From Hydractinia symbiolongicarpus (taxonomy: Eukaryota; Cnidaria; Hydrozoa; Anthoathecata; Hydractiniidae): DNA of 64,000 nt. Positions 1 to 11,519 of this stretch are shown in pieces. Position 1 is the first letter of the stretch. Each line of letters begins with the position of its first letter. The stretch covers positions 32,979,501 through 33,043,500 of the forward strand of contig NC_079880.1 in the NCBI RefSeq assembly GCF_029227915.1. Direction: 5' to 3'. Both the position numbers and the translations under genes were made by a program. The notes beneath the pieces are model-generated. The model did not search any database, was not told the origin of the DNA, and saw only the letters and a list, made by a program, of their open reading frames with translations.

Positions 1-928
1 GTCTTGTGGAACGAACATTCTATCTTGTAATTAAAAATTAATTATTAAAGTATATATATAAATCTTAAAGGGCCCTCACAATTAGCAAAAATGTTCTACA
101 GCAAAAACTTTGCCACGGCTAAGGTCAGCTTTGAAGGCAAAACAAAAATTGTGACAGCTAAAATTTTGCTGTTTTGGGAGATTTTAATGATGGAAAAACT
201 AAATATTTTATTATTATATTTTATAATTTTTAACTTTCACATTTACCGTTATACGTATAATATTGTATTTTTGTTTTTAAAAATTAGTTAACAATAGATT
301 AGTTTAGTTGGAAAGAGTTTTGTGCTGTCAGAAACACTAAGAAAATTTTTTGCCGTCGTGAAGTCAACATCAGCGGCATTCACGATGTCAAAAGCTAAAT
401 GCTGTCATAGATTTTGAGGGCTGGTAGCAGCTTGAGGAAAATTCTACATATGTCTTGCAACGTTATATTTCATGCATCCTTGCCTTCTGTTTACATGAAA
501 TAAAGACATTTACTGTAATTCAGGGTAAAACGAGCCAAAAGAAGTAATCAAACGTTCTAATAGTCAAAAATCTTAAAAAGCACACAATTTATAGAATTTG
601 GTCGTACAAAGAAGACACCTTTGCACATTAAAAATACAATTAAAAAACAGGTAATATTGAATGCTTGTATGCGTGCAGGTAAAATCCTCGCAATTAATGG
701 GCAGCTTTTCTATTGTCTATTGATTATGTGTAAGAATGTTACAAATGATAACCTTTTCAATCCCTGTGGTGCGCCCAGCGCAGTACCCCATCATTTTTTC
801 CAGAGGTGCACAGAGCGGGCGGTTCTAATAAAGCTGATTAGGCCCGAAAGAGGTTGTACTGGGTTTGTGTGCTTTTGAGAAATAGAAAATAGATAAAATT
901 TGCTTCGTAGCTCAATTTTTCATTAGAT
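1..928. other. AT-rich flank, no gene seen
   Basis: Low-complexity, AT-rich DNA with only short open frames that show no recognisable motif. I see no gene, terminal repeat or RNA here. It probably belongs to old transposon or host spacer sequence. Confidence 0.5.
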
Positions 929-2346
929 ATGAACCAAGAGAAAATGGCTTCCAGCAGCAGGAAAGGAAAGTTCATGATTCGATCTATGAATGATATTGTG
1001 GACTTCATGTTATAGCATCTGATGATGATATCGACCTTGGGCAACACACCTCTGATCTGACTTTGACAGTGACTGGGATTATGAAGCAGAAGCTACTAGA
1101 CCTAAATCATTTCCTGATGATCCTTGTGCCTGTAGATTTTCCTGACCACCCTGCTGATGATGATGGTGACTTAATTGAACCTGTTGGACTACCTCCAATT
1201 GTGTATTGCAATGTAGAGATCCCCTCAAACACTCTAAATGAAAGTTCCTAGTAGTGAAGGCAAAGAAGAGGAAGTTATTTTTGATTACGACGACAAAATC
1301 CGTACACCCTATTACAGGCGAAACGTGCATGAACAAGAGCCAATAGCCAGCTGCTACGTCAGGATCAACCAAGAATGCGTGGTGGTGATAGAGTGGGTAG
1401 ATTGGAGGCAGTAAATCACAATGATGGCCCTCCAGCACCTGTCATACAAGAAAGGAGAGGAAACACTAAAGGACGGCAACCGAATGGTAGACTTGGTGGA
1501 AGAAGGGGAAGGTATGGACGCGGAGCTAGGAATGTGGTTGCTGCTGCACGATGGAGATGGGAACCGATTGAAACTGACTATAAAAATGAAGAAGGTGAAA
1601 TATATGGGAGAGAAAGCTACTTCTCTTGATTTGATTTGACTTTACTTTACCAATGATGCGGTACAGTTATTAGTGACAGAAACTAATCGCTTTGCAAATA
1701 ATTTTCTAGAAGCAAATGCTGAAAAAGAAGCTGGTTACACTCATAGTGGTACATGGGTAGATGTAGATGAAATTGAAATGAGAAATTTTGTTGGTCTTAT
1801 ATTTCTTATGGGAATAGTTTACAAACCTTCAATCCCTCTTTATTGGTCTACGGATGAGTTGCTTCAAACTCCGATATTTTCGAATGTGATGAGTCGAAGT
1901 AGATTTCAATTGATTTTGAACTTCCTTCACAAAAATCGTGACCGATTACATAAACTGAGACCATTTATCGATTTACTCCGTGACCGCTGCAAAAAGGTAT
2001 ATATATACCCGGTCAGAATGTCAGTGTTGATGAATCTCTTCTTTTGTTCAAGGGCAAACTGCATTTTAAACAATTAATTCGAACCAAGCGTGCTCATTTT
2101 TGCATAAAATTATACGAACTTGCAACTGCAGATGGTATTACTTTAGATTTCATTGTTTATTGCAGTCAAGGAATGTTTTACAGGGATGACAATAACGAAG
2201 TCATGCCTACAACAGAACGTATTCCTGTTTATCTCATGCAACTATTTCTAAATGGCGGAAGAATTTTGTTCACTGACAACTTCTACACCAGTCCATCTCT
2301 AGCAAAACACCTTGTAGAACTCAATACACCTGTGTGGAACTATTAG
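929..2346 (+). pseudogene. piggyBac-like transposase remnant
   Basis: Broken DDD transposase of the piggyBac family (DDE_Tnp_1_7). An acidic N-terminal stretch (about 1052-1250, with a DFDSDWDYEAE segment) is followed by an Arg/Gly-rich segment (1375-1629). The core comes next, in the 1673-2040 block (FVGLIFLMGIVYKPSIPLYW, then RFQLILNFLHKNRD). After a frame change comes VDESLLLFKG, with the first catalytic Asp, and TDNFYTS, with the second. Several stops and at least three frame changes separate these blocks, and the third catalytic Asp and Cys-rich C-terminus are not recognisable. I did not find its terminal repeats or TTAA target sites. Cut-and-paste transposition is known for the family; this copy cannot be active. 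Confidence 0.85.
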
Positions 2347-3527
2347 GACTAACCATATAGAAACTACACTTCTGATATTCTTGATGTGAACCTCGAAAAA
2401 AGGACAAGCCGCTTTTTATGCCTCTGTTGATCATCCTGAAATATTAGCTTGAAAATATTGTGCAGCACATACTAAAGCCTCCAATCAGCAGAAAGTTGTT
2501 ACATGCTGTCTTTATGTCATTCTGCAATATTGGTGCCAAGGTGTTGCTAACACAACACGTAATTGTAAATAAATATCTGCAACTAATAAAATGCTGTCAT
2601 ATTGGAAAATATACAAAGGATAGTGCAACGTTTACAGTATCCTTACAGGCGTTTAAAACTCAAAATTTGTATATGTTAGAGGATCGTAATAACCTACATA
2701 CCATAAAGTTAAACTCAGCTTAAAGCACAGACTTAATGTCCCCGATTATTGTCAGTCCTAACTCTGCTATGCGAGTAGGCCATTCTGTTGAAATGCTGTC
2801 TGACAGGTGAATATACCTTCCGTAGCATCACTACTCTAGCGTTAATTGTCTTGGTACTCAGTAAAAGCATACCTATCAATAGAGACTATTGTATTAGGAC
2901 ACACTCTCAGCACACAATATCAAACGCATGGAACGCAACTGCAAACCTGGGGAATGGACCAGGATGCCGGGTAAGGAGAATAATTGAAGTAAGGCAGGAC
3001 AAAGCAACAAAGTACTACCACCAAAATGTTTGCCCAAGGCAAAGAGGGTAATCACCTAAAAGTATGCATGTTTTGGTTGCCCCTCACAAGGCATGCCCTC
3101 AAGGATCATATATTGTAAATGGTTTCCAAGGCATGGCCCAATCTGTTCATGCATGAATTACGTTCCCATCTCCTCTATTCGCGAGGCACATTCCACAACT
3201 AACTTATTTATTATTACTCTACGTCAATACTTAGGTGAATATAATTTTCGTAATTATGCGAAATATGTGACAATTGCAAAAAAAGAATATATATTATTTT
3301 TATCATTCAGTGAACATAGCAATAGCAAAAGAACCACCTGATAGAACAATTTTGTGTGAAAAAAAAGTAATCAATTGTTTCATAATGCAGTCCCTCCCTT
3401 TCGAAGAAATGCTCCTCTTGCCATCACGGACGTATGCCTAATATATATAAATGGAACAACAATGCGTGCAATGCTTATGAATTGATTCGAAGGACTATGC
3501 ATGGATTGCAAAAATAATTCAATTTTT
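2347..3527. other. spacer, nothing recognised
   Basis: Roughly 1.2 kb downstream of the piggyBac remnant. It may include the decayed transposase C-terminus, but no motif is convincing. Only short open frames occur. Confidence 0.4.
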
Positions 3528-4103
3528 AAAGTGAGGTACGAAATGGCAGCTGAATAATTTAAAGGGGGAGGATGTGTAAAGGTAAACTTAAAATATAGCC
3601 AAATTGAATGCAAGTAAAAATTAAGGATTGAATAGGGAATCATACCCTACCTCGACTTGCATTCATAAGCCTTACTGCGCAATTGCTTAGTTATTACACA
3701 TTTGATATATACAAGATTGCAAAGTGAAAACATGAGGCCCAAATTTCTACTTTACTTATATAAAATCAATAATGGCTACTAGGGTGGTTAAGAAGTGGCA
3801 TGCCAATATAAAATATAGCATGCTTATAAAATTGATCCTAAAAACTGCACACAGATTTTAAAATGAGGTATGAAGGTGGCAGCTAAATAATACAGAGTAG
3901 GGACGATGTGTACATGTAAACATAGATATATAGCTAGCCAGATTAACTGCAACAACACAGGCTTTGGCCTGCTAAAATTAAGGATCTGATAGGGATATAC
4001 CTCAAACTTGCAATGTTAGCTGTCGTAGCCCTTACCACAATTACTTAGCAATAACAAATGTAATAAGATTAAAAAGTGAAAACATGATGAGAGCCAAAGT
4101 TCA
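3528..4103 (+). repeat. diverged tandem duplication, period about 330 bp
   Basis: Two copies of one sequence lie head to tail, at about 3528-3760 and 3858-4103. Shared landmarks in the same order are AAARTGAGGTAYGAA, GGCAGCT, GATGTGTA, AAAATTAAGGAT, TAGGGA and AAAAAGTGAAAACATGA. Small indels separate them. No coding potential is visible. Confidence 0.6.
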
Positions 4104-4254
4104 CCTCACCACACAGGGGAAGTTATGTTCCAAACGATCTTGGGCATCCACCCCATCGTGGGCAAAATGCGCAAGGTATCCCGTATTGGGCAATTCAAAC
4201 AATTTAAGACATGAATTTGCAACAGTTTTGGAAAGTGTGCACTTATACTACACG

Positions 4255-4590
4255 AAATAGTCGATACACCACCAAAATTCCATACCCAATTTTAATCCCA
4301 TCTTGGGTGTAACCTTTTTGCCAGGCTTGCCCACTACATTTTTAAGGTTTGCCCACGACGGGGTGGCATAAAAACCACACCCCATCTTGGGCGAAGTCTT
4401 GTTAACAGTCTTGCCCTTCACGGGGTAGCAAAAAAAAGACGTCCTATCTTGGGCGGAGTCTTTTTAACAGGTTTGCCCATCACGGGGTGGCATAAAAATG
4501 ACACACTATCTTGGGCGAATTCTTATTAACAAGTTTACCCACGACGGGGTGGCATAAAAACAACACCCCATCTTTGGAGAAGGCTGTTTC
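4255..4590 (+). repeat. short tandem repeat, unit about 60 bp
   Basis: About four to five imperfect units share the landmarks CCCATCTTGGGCG, TTAACA, TTGCCCA, CGGGGTGGCATAAAAA. Single CATCTTGGGC-like copies trail upstream from about 4138. The array ends directly before the left end of the outer Polinton. Confidence 0.65.
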
Positions 4591-4605
4591 ACGGACTGCC
4601 TAGCG

Positions 4606-4678
4606 AGTAGTAGTAGGGAGTGAATTAAAGTACATTTTCGCTCCTTTGACACCTTTACCCTGTCAAACCCCGCTTCCA
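4606..4678 (+). repeat. left terminal-repeat fragment of outer Polinton
   Basis: Starts AGTAGTAGTAGGGAG, as Polinton termini usually start with AG, and contains GTCAAACCCC, also found 50-60 bp inside the inner Polinton terminus. The terminal repeat is then cut by the 10.3-kb transposon and resumes at 15004 (CGCTTTCACC). Confidence 0.6.
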
Positions 4679-5960
4679 GGCAACGACTTCATTTAGCACC
4701 GGGCTAAGTGGTCCCGACACACGACGTACAACATAACTAACAACCTTCATACTTTATCGACATAAAAAACCGACAGACGTTCAGTCATACTTCTCCAACC
4801 AAATGGACCCGACAAATGAAACCGCATTATCCGACATCTTCTCTATATAACAAATACATATTTTTTCTGTCGATGGCCATACCAACGTAATATCGCATAA
4901 TACTGCATAATACCTTCATAATACTCTCTGTCGCTACCTAACAAATAAATTTTTTTTCTGTCAATAATCCATAACCAACGTAATACTGCATAATACTGCA
5001 TAATACCTTCATAATTCATAAAAATACATAAATTTTCTGTCGATGGCCACACCAACGTAATATCGCATAATACTGCATAATACCTTCATAATCCATAAAA
5101 AATACATAATTTTTCTGTTGATGGCCATACCAACGTAATACCGCATAATACTGCATAATACCTTCATAATACTCTCTGTCGCTGCTGTTAATAATCTATA
5201 ACCAACGTAATATCGCATAATACTGCATAATACCTTCATAATACTCTCTGTCGTTACATAAAAAATACATATTTTTTCTGTCGATGGCCATACCAACGTA
5301 ATATCGCATAATACTGCATAATACCTTCATAATACTCTCTGTATTATGAAGAAAAAATACATATTTTTTCTGTCGATGGCCATACCAACGTAATATCGCA
5401 TAATACTGCATAATACCTTCATAATACTCTCTGTCGCTACGTAACAAATACATATTGTTTCTGTTAATAATCCATAACCAACGTAATATCGCATAATACT
5501 GCATAATACTGCATAATACCTTCATAATCCATAAAAGATACATAATTTTTCTGTTGATGGCCATACCAACGTAATATCGCATAATACTGCATAATACCTT
5601 CATAATAATCTCTGTCGCTACGTAAAAAATACATATTTTTTCTGTTAATAATCCATAACCAACGTAATATCGCATAATACTGCATAATACTGCATAATAC
5701 CTTCATAATCCATAAAAGATACATAATTTTTCTGTTGATGGCCATACCAACGTAATATCGCATAATACTGCATAATACCTTCATAATACTCTCTGTCGTT
5801 ACATAAAAAATACATATTTTTCTGTCGATGGCCATACCAACGTAATATCGCATAATACTGCATAATACCTTCATAATAATCTCTGTCGCTTCATAAAAAC
5901 TACATATTTTTTCTGTCAATCGGCCATAACCAACGTAATATTCCACAATATTTCGCATAA
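4679..5960 (+). repeat. left TIR with tandem array of about 90-bp units
   Basis: After about 170 bp of unique terminal sequence come about 13 units, each marked by ACCAACGTAATATCGCATAA, then TACTGCATAATACCTTCATAAT and a variable linker containing TTTTCTGTCGATGGCCAT or AATCCATA. Spacing varies from about 75 to 95 bp. Open frames up to 167 codons on the minus strand are by-products of the repeat and encode only periodic peptides. Confidence 0.9.
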
Positions 5961-7434
5961 CTGCCATTTACGGAAAGCTGTTTTTATGAAGTAGACAAAG
6001 TTTGGGGTTGGATACACATCCATACACAAACAGAAGTGATATTTCGCTCAAATAGCCTTTTGCAAAAAGACATATTAACGGCCCTATTGCAGGCTAAACA
6101 AAGAGACGTTTTTGTACAATATATTGAACAGGCGGTAGTGTTCTATGCCCATCGATAACCAATAGAAGAGATATTTTGGACTAATACCCCCCGCGAAATT
6201 ACATATCACAAGTCCTAAAAAATGCCAATCTGAGGCAAGGCATTATACTATAAATTTACCAGGCTTTGCTGTTATGTACTTATCCGTTCAGCAGTAGAAA
6301 CAAGTGTCCTCCCTGAAAATGACGCATCAAAAGCGCTAAAGCAGGCCAATCAATCCAAAGACATTGCGTGTGTTTTTATTTCAGACCATGCAAAAGTGTA
6401 AATTCTATCTCTTTTTTTCGGTGCAGTATTCCAATAGTATAGCTTGATTAGTTCTTAAACCAAATAAATCTCTTAGATGCATAAAAATTTCAATATTCCA
6501 ATGATTTTTGTCCGACTGAAGAAGCTGCTGCCGTAGAGAAGCTATATCACATTAAAGATTAGAGCCGTTTACAGGTCATAACTTTTTATCGGCAAAGGCT
6601 CTTAGGCTGAAATTCTGTAGAAGGCATGTCAGTAATATAACGTATCATTAGGAAAAAGAAAAAATACTTTTTTAACAGATATGGAAGAATTCCAAATTAA
6701 AAGTCAAAACTAATATTTACATGGAACAAGGATGTTCCAAAAAGGCATAAGTATAAAAATTGTCTCATTTAAAGAGTCTCCGTAGATTTGATATTCCATT
6801 GAAGTTAGGATCATTTTGTTAAAAAATCATATGGTGAGTTAACAAGATCAACTTTATGAGCAACTGACCAAAAAACCAATAGACGTATAATATCGTTAGT
6901 CTTTTTAATAATAGCGGTATTTTGCCTGTTTGTCCGCGAAAAGCGCGTCCTGTTAATTAATCACGAAATATTTATATCTGCACAAAATACCAAATGCGAT
7001 ATATATTTACCGACTTTGTTTTATTCTCCCGCGTGTAGCATTCAATTGCAACGCCTGATTTTTTTAAAAAACCAATCCGAGATTTTGCAGCCACGACATA
7101 GGGATGTGTAAAGCAGAGAGCAATGTTATTACGGCCATTTTGAAAGTTTCGTAACGTTGACGTTGATAAGTCTGTCTTTGTTTTCTGAAAGCTTTTTGTT
7201 TTTTTTATATATTTTTACATGTTAAGTTAAATATGCTGTTGGTATTATTGATCCTCTAAAATTTGCGCTGGTTATAAAATAGGTTGGGAGTTTACAGGGG
7301 CCGTGAATAAGGAAAAAATTACTTTCAGGGGTGTTATAAAAATAATGGAAGCTCGATATTGTCGCCGTGTTCTAAATGAAAAATTCATGTCAGTTCCATT
7401 ATTCATAGCATAGTAGTTGGGTTGAGCGTCTCAC
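5961..7434. other. interior spacer of the 10.3-kb transposon
   Basis: AT-rich sequence between the left repeat array and the transposase remnant. No gene or clear repeat is seen. Any transposase N-terminus that once lay here is no longer recognisable. Confidence 0.5.
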
Positions 7435-8725
7435 ATGGATATTGATTTCCGGAAAACATGCGTAGAATATGATGGGAAACCTAACGTGCTTTCATGTGAC
7501 GGTAGGAAGAATGGAATGTGGTTCAAGAATGCATTTGTAGAACCAATAGAAATCCTGCAAGCAGACGAAGTTATTTCTTCTCGTTTTAGAAGGCTTGGCA
7601 GTTGCTTTATAACATCAAAAACTGACAATAATAGGAAATTATATCGTCCTCTTCGTAGCTTATTGTACGTACTAAAAATAGATCTCAGAAAAAAATCGAA
7701 TAGGTGACGATGCATTATGTTTCCATTAGGAGCAATCACACACACATTTGTCATCGATGTCCGTCGGTCTTTACTGCCGCTTGATATCTGATAATACCAA
7801 CATAAATGAAAAAAAAAGCAATAGCGTCCGTTTTTAAACAGTTGTCCAACAATTCTTGTGTTGATACTCTTATACCATTCCGTGCAGTAAACATTATTAT
7901 AGATTAGGGATTTGCATGTCAAGTAGGTAGGGGGACTCGCTCGTCTGTACTGGAATTTTGTTACCAGCAACAATTCTATCAAAAGGTTGCAGATGTAATT
8001 ATTAAGTCTTCAGAGCACTCTCTAAATTGTCTTCCACGCAACGATGTGATTAATTTACCTTTGTACCCTGCATATTTTGTGAAAACAATTCATTCCTTTA
8101 AAATACAACCAGAGCAGTTATTTGAAGGTTCTTACAATCCAGCTGAGTTTGGCCTTTGTTTTTTATTCTTCAAATTATGGCAAACAAATTCGGCAAGTTA
8201 GGATTCGGCAAGTTTCTGCCGACTCCGGCAACTCAAGCAAATACGACGACGTCCCTATTGAAGTTTGTCAAAAGTCATTTCTACAAGTGAGCAAGCAAGA
8301 CATGAAGTTTGTGTTCTTTTGGTTCTACCCAATACATGGCCACTTCTGTGGATTTCACGTCATACCTAGTATTGAACGCCGAAAAGATGCACCTGCTTCT
8401 TTTTATATACATCTAGAAGAGGCCCCATTAGATATGTTCTATGATCATGCGTGCATTTTAAGCGAATACGTCAAGAACAGAAAATCAAGATTCTACCAAC
8501 ACACGCGCTTTTTCATGATGTTTTCACGGGTACACTCATAAGTTTACCACTGCATTTTACTTAAATTCCATCCTTTTTTCGCGAGCGTGGTTACGTCGAT
8601 TTGTGAATAGCTTCATCCTTTAGACAAAAAGTTCAGTTAGATTGATGAGCCAAGCACATTTCTTGTTCTATCTGCAGTTTTTCATTCACCAATGGAACAA
8701 ATCGAAAGCATATAGTTTCAGAAAA
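7435..8725 (+). pseudogene. degenerate CxC/KDZ-like transposase
   Basis: Pieces of a DDE-type transposase of the family that includes the CxC5/CxC6 (HMG-domain-containing-protein-3-like) proteins. In order these are VLSCDG (7477-7494), the first catalytic Asp; IHGHFCGFHVIP and RRKD (about 8330-8390); MFYDHACILSEYVKNR (8434-8481); a TRFF segment (about 8503); and, in other frames, TSICE (about 8591) and MSQAHFLFYLQFFIHQWN (about 8645-8698). Stops and frame changes occur throughout, and 7705-8120 is unreadable. Family placement rests on remembered motif order and on the 8-bp target duplication; a profile search would settle it. It is not functional. Confidence 0.7.
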
Positions 8726-9039
8726 CGACACAGAATTGCGTGTCTGGGGAACGAAAACTGATTAAATCAACGGCAAGTATTTGGCAATTTTACGTAGAAT
8801 TTAAAATATACGCTTCTCTACGAACTTCTGTCATTGTTTTACTCGCCTTCCTCGGTTAAATACGAAGTGAAAAAATTTAGTTTCCTCAAAAAATTATTTT
8901 TTCCTAAATTCTAATTAAAACACCATTGAGTAAAAATATAAACTGTATGTATTAAATTTCCGTATGCCACAGCTCAGGTCAAAATCTAAATAAACTAACT
9001 TATATTTTAAGTTAAAAACATCAACGAAAAATTTTTAGT

Positions 9040-9245
9040 CTAAACAAAGTGCGCATTACGAATGATAATATGGTCTAGTATTCGATTCGGATCTTTTTCT
9101 TCGAAAAATTTGTTTTCAGTCTCTAAATTCAACGAAACAAGACAAACAGAGTGCGCATTACGAATGATATCACAGTGTAGTATTCGATTCGGAACTTTTT
9201 CTTCTAAATATTTGCTTTCAGTCAACGAAACAAGGCAAACGAGTG
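9040..9245 (+). repeat. two-copy tandem repeat, unit about 105 bp
   Basis: The series GTGCGCATTACGAATGAT, TAGTATTCGATTCGG, TTTTTCTTC and TCAACGAAACAAG occurs twice in tandem with a few differences. It lies inside the 10.3-kb transposon. Confidence 0.75.
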
Positions 9246-9379
9246 GAAAATGTCTTTTTAACCCTTAGAGTACTGTTTTTTGAAAATGCCCAACTTACAA
9301 ATTAAAGCTAATCTGGTGTGTCGTAGATTACTTGTTCAATTAGAGAAATCGATCTAAAACGTATTTCAAGCGGGCTAAC

Positions 9380-10060
9380 CTGGTGTACATGGATGGCTTC
9401 TTGATCTGGAAATTCTCTCTCTGTTTTGCAATCGCCTAGTTTACAAATATAAGCTGCTTTCATGTGTATAGATTGCTTCTGTCTAAAATCGGGCTAATGT
9501 CGCGTGTATGGATCTTGATTTGGAAATTTTCTCCTTAGTTTTGTAAATGCTTAATTTTCAAAATTGAGCTAATCACATCTGCATGGATTAATTTCTTTCT
9601 TAAGTTTTCTTTGCAAAAGGTCAAAGTTGTTATATCAGGCTAATCTTATATGTATGGTTTGCTTTCTAATACGGGTAAATTGTCTCCTAAATGTTTTTTT
9701 TCAAAGATCGAATTTCCTAAAAAAACCGATTTTAATGTGTATAGATTGCTTCGTAATACGGGTAAATTGTGTCCCCAATTCTGTTTTCAAAATTCGAATT
9801 TACTAAAACAACTGAATTTTATATGTATGGATTGCTTCTTAATACCGGTAAATTATCTCCCTAAATGTTTTTTCTAAAGACCGAATTTACTAAAAGAACT
9901 GAATATCATGGATTGCTTCTATGGATTGCTTCTTAATGCGGGTAAATTATCTCCCCAAACGTGTTTTTTTCAAAGACCAAATTTACTGAAACAATGTGTA
10001 TGGATTGCTTTTAAATACGGGAAATTCATCCCTAAGCTTTTTGTGTGGTTAATCAAAACA
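9380..10060 (+). repeat. degenerate tandem repeat, unit about 105 bp
   Basis: About six units share the landmarks TGTATGGATTGCTTCTTAAT, ACGGGTAAATT, GTCTCC and AAAGATCGAATTTAC. The best copies are at 9650-10030 and earlier copies are weaker. Open frames here are repeat by-products. Confidence 0.7.
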
Positions 10061-11519
10061 AGCTGAACTATGGATTTGTTTCCTCTTGGAAGCTTTTCCC
10101 AATATGCAAAAAAATATTACAAACGTTTTACACTACAACACAAAATGAAAAATATTCAAAAGGAAGTCGACGGAAAAATATTTTTTAGGTCCTAATTTTT
10201 ACTTGTCTATTGGACTTTAACTTTAAGATTGCAAAAGCTAAGGTCTGGTTGACAAATTGTCTATCTATCAATAATTTCATATTTTAAATTTAACAGAACC
10301 ACCGTGAATTCGTCATGCTTGCTGTGAATCTAGGTTATCGCGACTTTGAGTTTCTTCACTAAAGAAAAAATAAATAAAAATGGAACAAATCTTATTCGTT
10401 AATACGAAAGGGTTTCTTGAGATTGATAACAACGAACATTCGAGCATTTCTCTAACATGAAAACAGTTAATATGTTTGGACTAACCTTCACTTGTTGTAA
10501 GGATTCTTTGTTCTCTAATGCTTTCATCATCGTTTCTGTCGGCAATATCTTTTGTCTGTTCTTTATAAACCATAAAAAAAGCACAACATAGCAATTAAAT
10601 TGTTATATCCAATTAATTATTTTCTGTCACGTTAATTTTTGGACTTTTTAACTGAAAGTAATAGTACGTGCAACCCACTACACAACATTACTTTCATATT
10701 TTTTTCAAATCAAACCTCAAATCAAATTTCAAATCTCAAATCAAATTTAATAAAAACTTACCATTGGCTGCCTAACCCAGTATTTTCCTTTTGGCATTAC
10801 AGCATTTATCTAAACAAAATTACTTAAATAGTTATGTGAATGTTTTACAAAGAATTTCCTAAAAAAAATAAGTTTCCTCAAATAAGTATTTTTTAACATA
10901 AAAAATAAATGAATGGTAAACATTTATCTTTTTAATTTAAACTACCACATGAAAAAACCGTCACAAAAGTATTTCCTTATGTTGAGATATCCAAAAGTAA
11001 TCAAGACCATATATTTAATTATTAAGGTTGGTGCTTTGTAAATCAAAACGCAATAACAAAAACCAATAATAATAAATATTACACAAGTTATGTATGCAGA
11101 ATCATGTACATTTAGTGTAAGGTTTATCTAAATATTTTAAAATTTAAAAAGAAAACTTAATCCACGCCCTTTTTTAAAGCCTTGTATCTATATACTAATA
11201 ATAAATTATATATAATTATAAACGTTACAAGTGACAAGAAAATAGCTAGCTAAACAGCAAAACTTCTGTTGTCCATCTTCTCTTTAATAATAGCCGTATT
11301 CTGTATATTCAAAATGGTTGTGCGCGGCTTTTATCAGAAAATTTTGGGAAAACCCCGCAGAATCAGATTTTTACCAACGAAGGACGTCAGCAAAGAAATT
11401 CTGACAAAGTCAGCATTTGAATCATGATTTTAAATTGTCATGTGACAGATATCATCCATACCAAGTTTTATAATTTGTAACCTAACACAAGGGAAGTTAT
11501 GAGGTTAGGGCACTAAATT
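10061..11519. other. AT-rich spacer inside the 10.3-kb transposon
   Basis: No gene. A CAAATCAAATTTCAAATCTC simple repeat lies near 10705-10750. Otherwise nothing is recognised. Confidence 0.5.

Noticed and set aside
780-860. Possible 5S rRNA or other small RNA near GCGCCCAGCGCAGTACCC
   Set aside because: No match to 5S internal promoter elements or a stable conserved fold that I can see.
4843-5967. Overlapping minus-strand open frames of 70-167 codons in the left TIR array
   Set aside because: They encode only the same periodic peptide in shifting frames, a by-product of the 90-bp repeat.
7431-7982. 183-codon minus-strand frame over the transposase remnant
   Set aside because: No motif; antisense to transposase blocks recognised on the plus strand.
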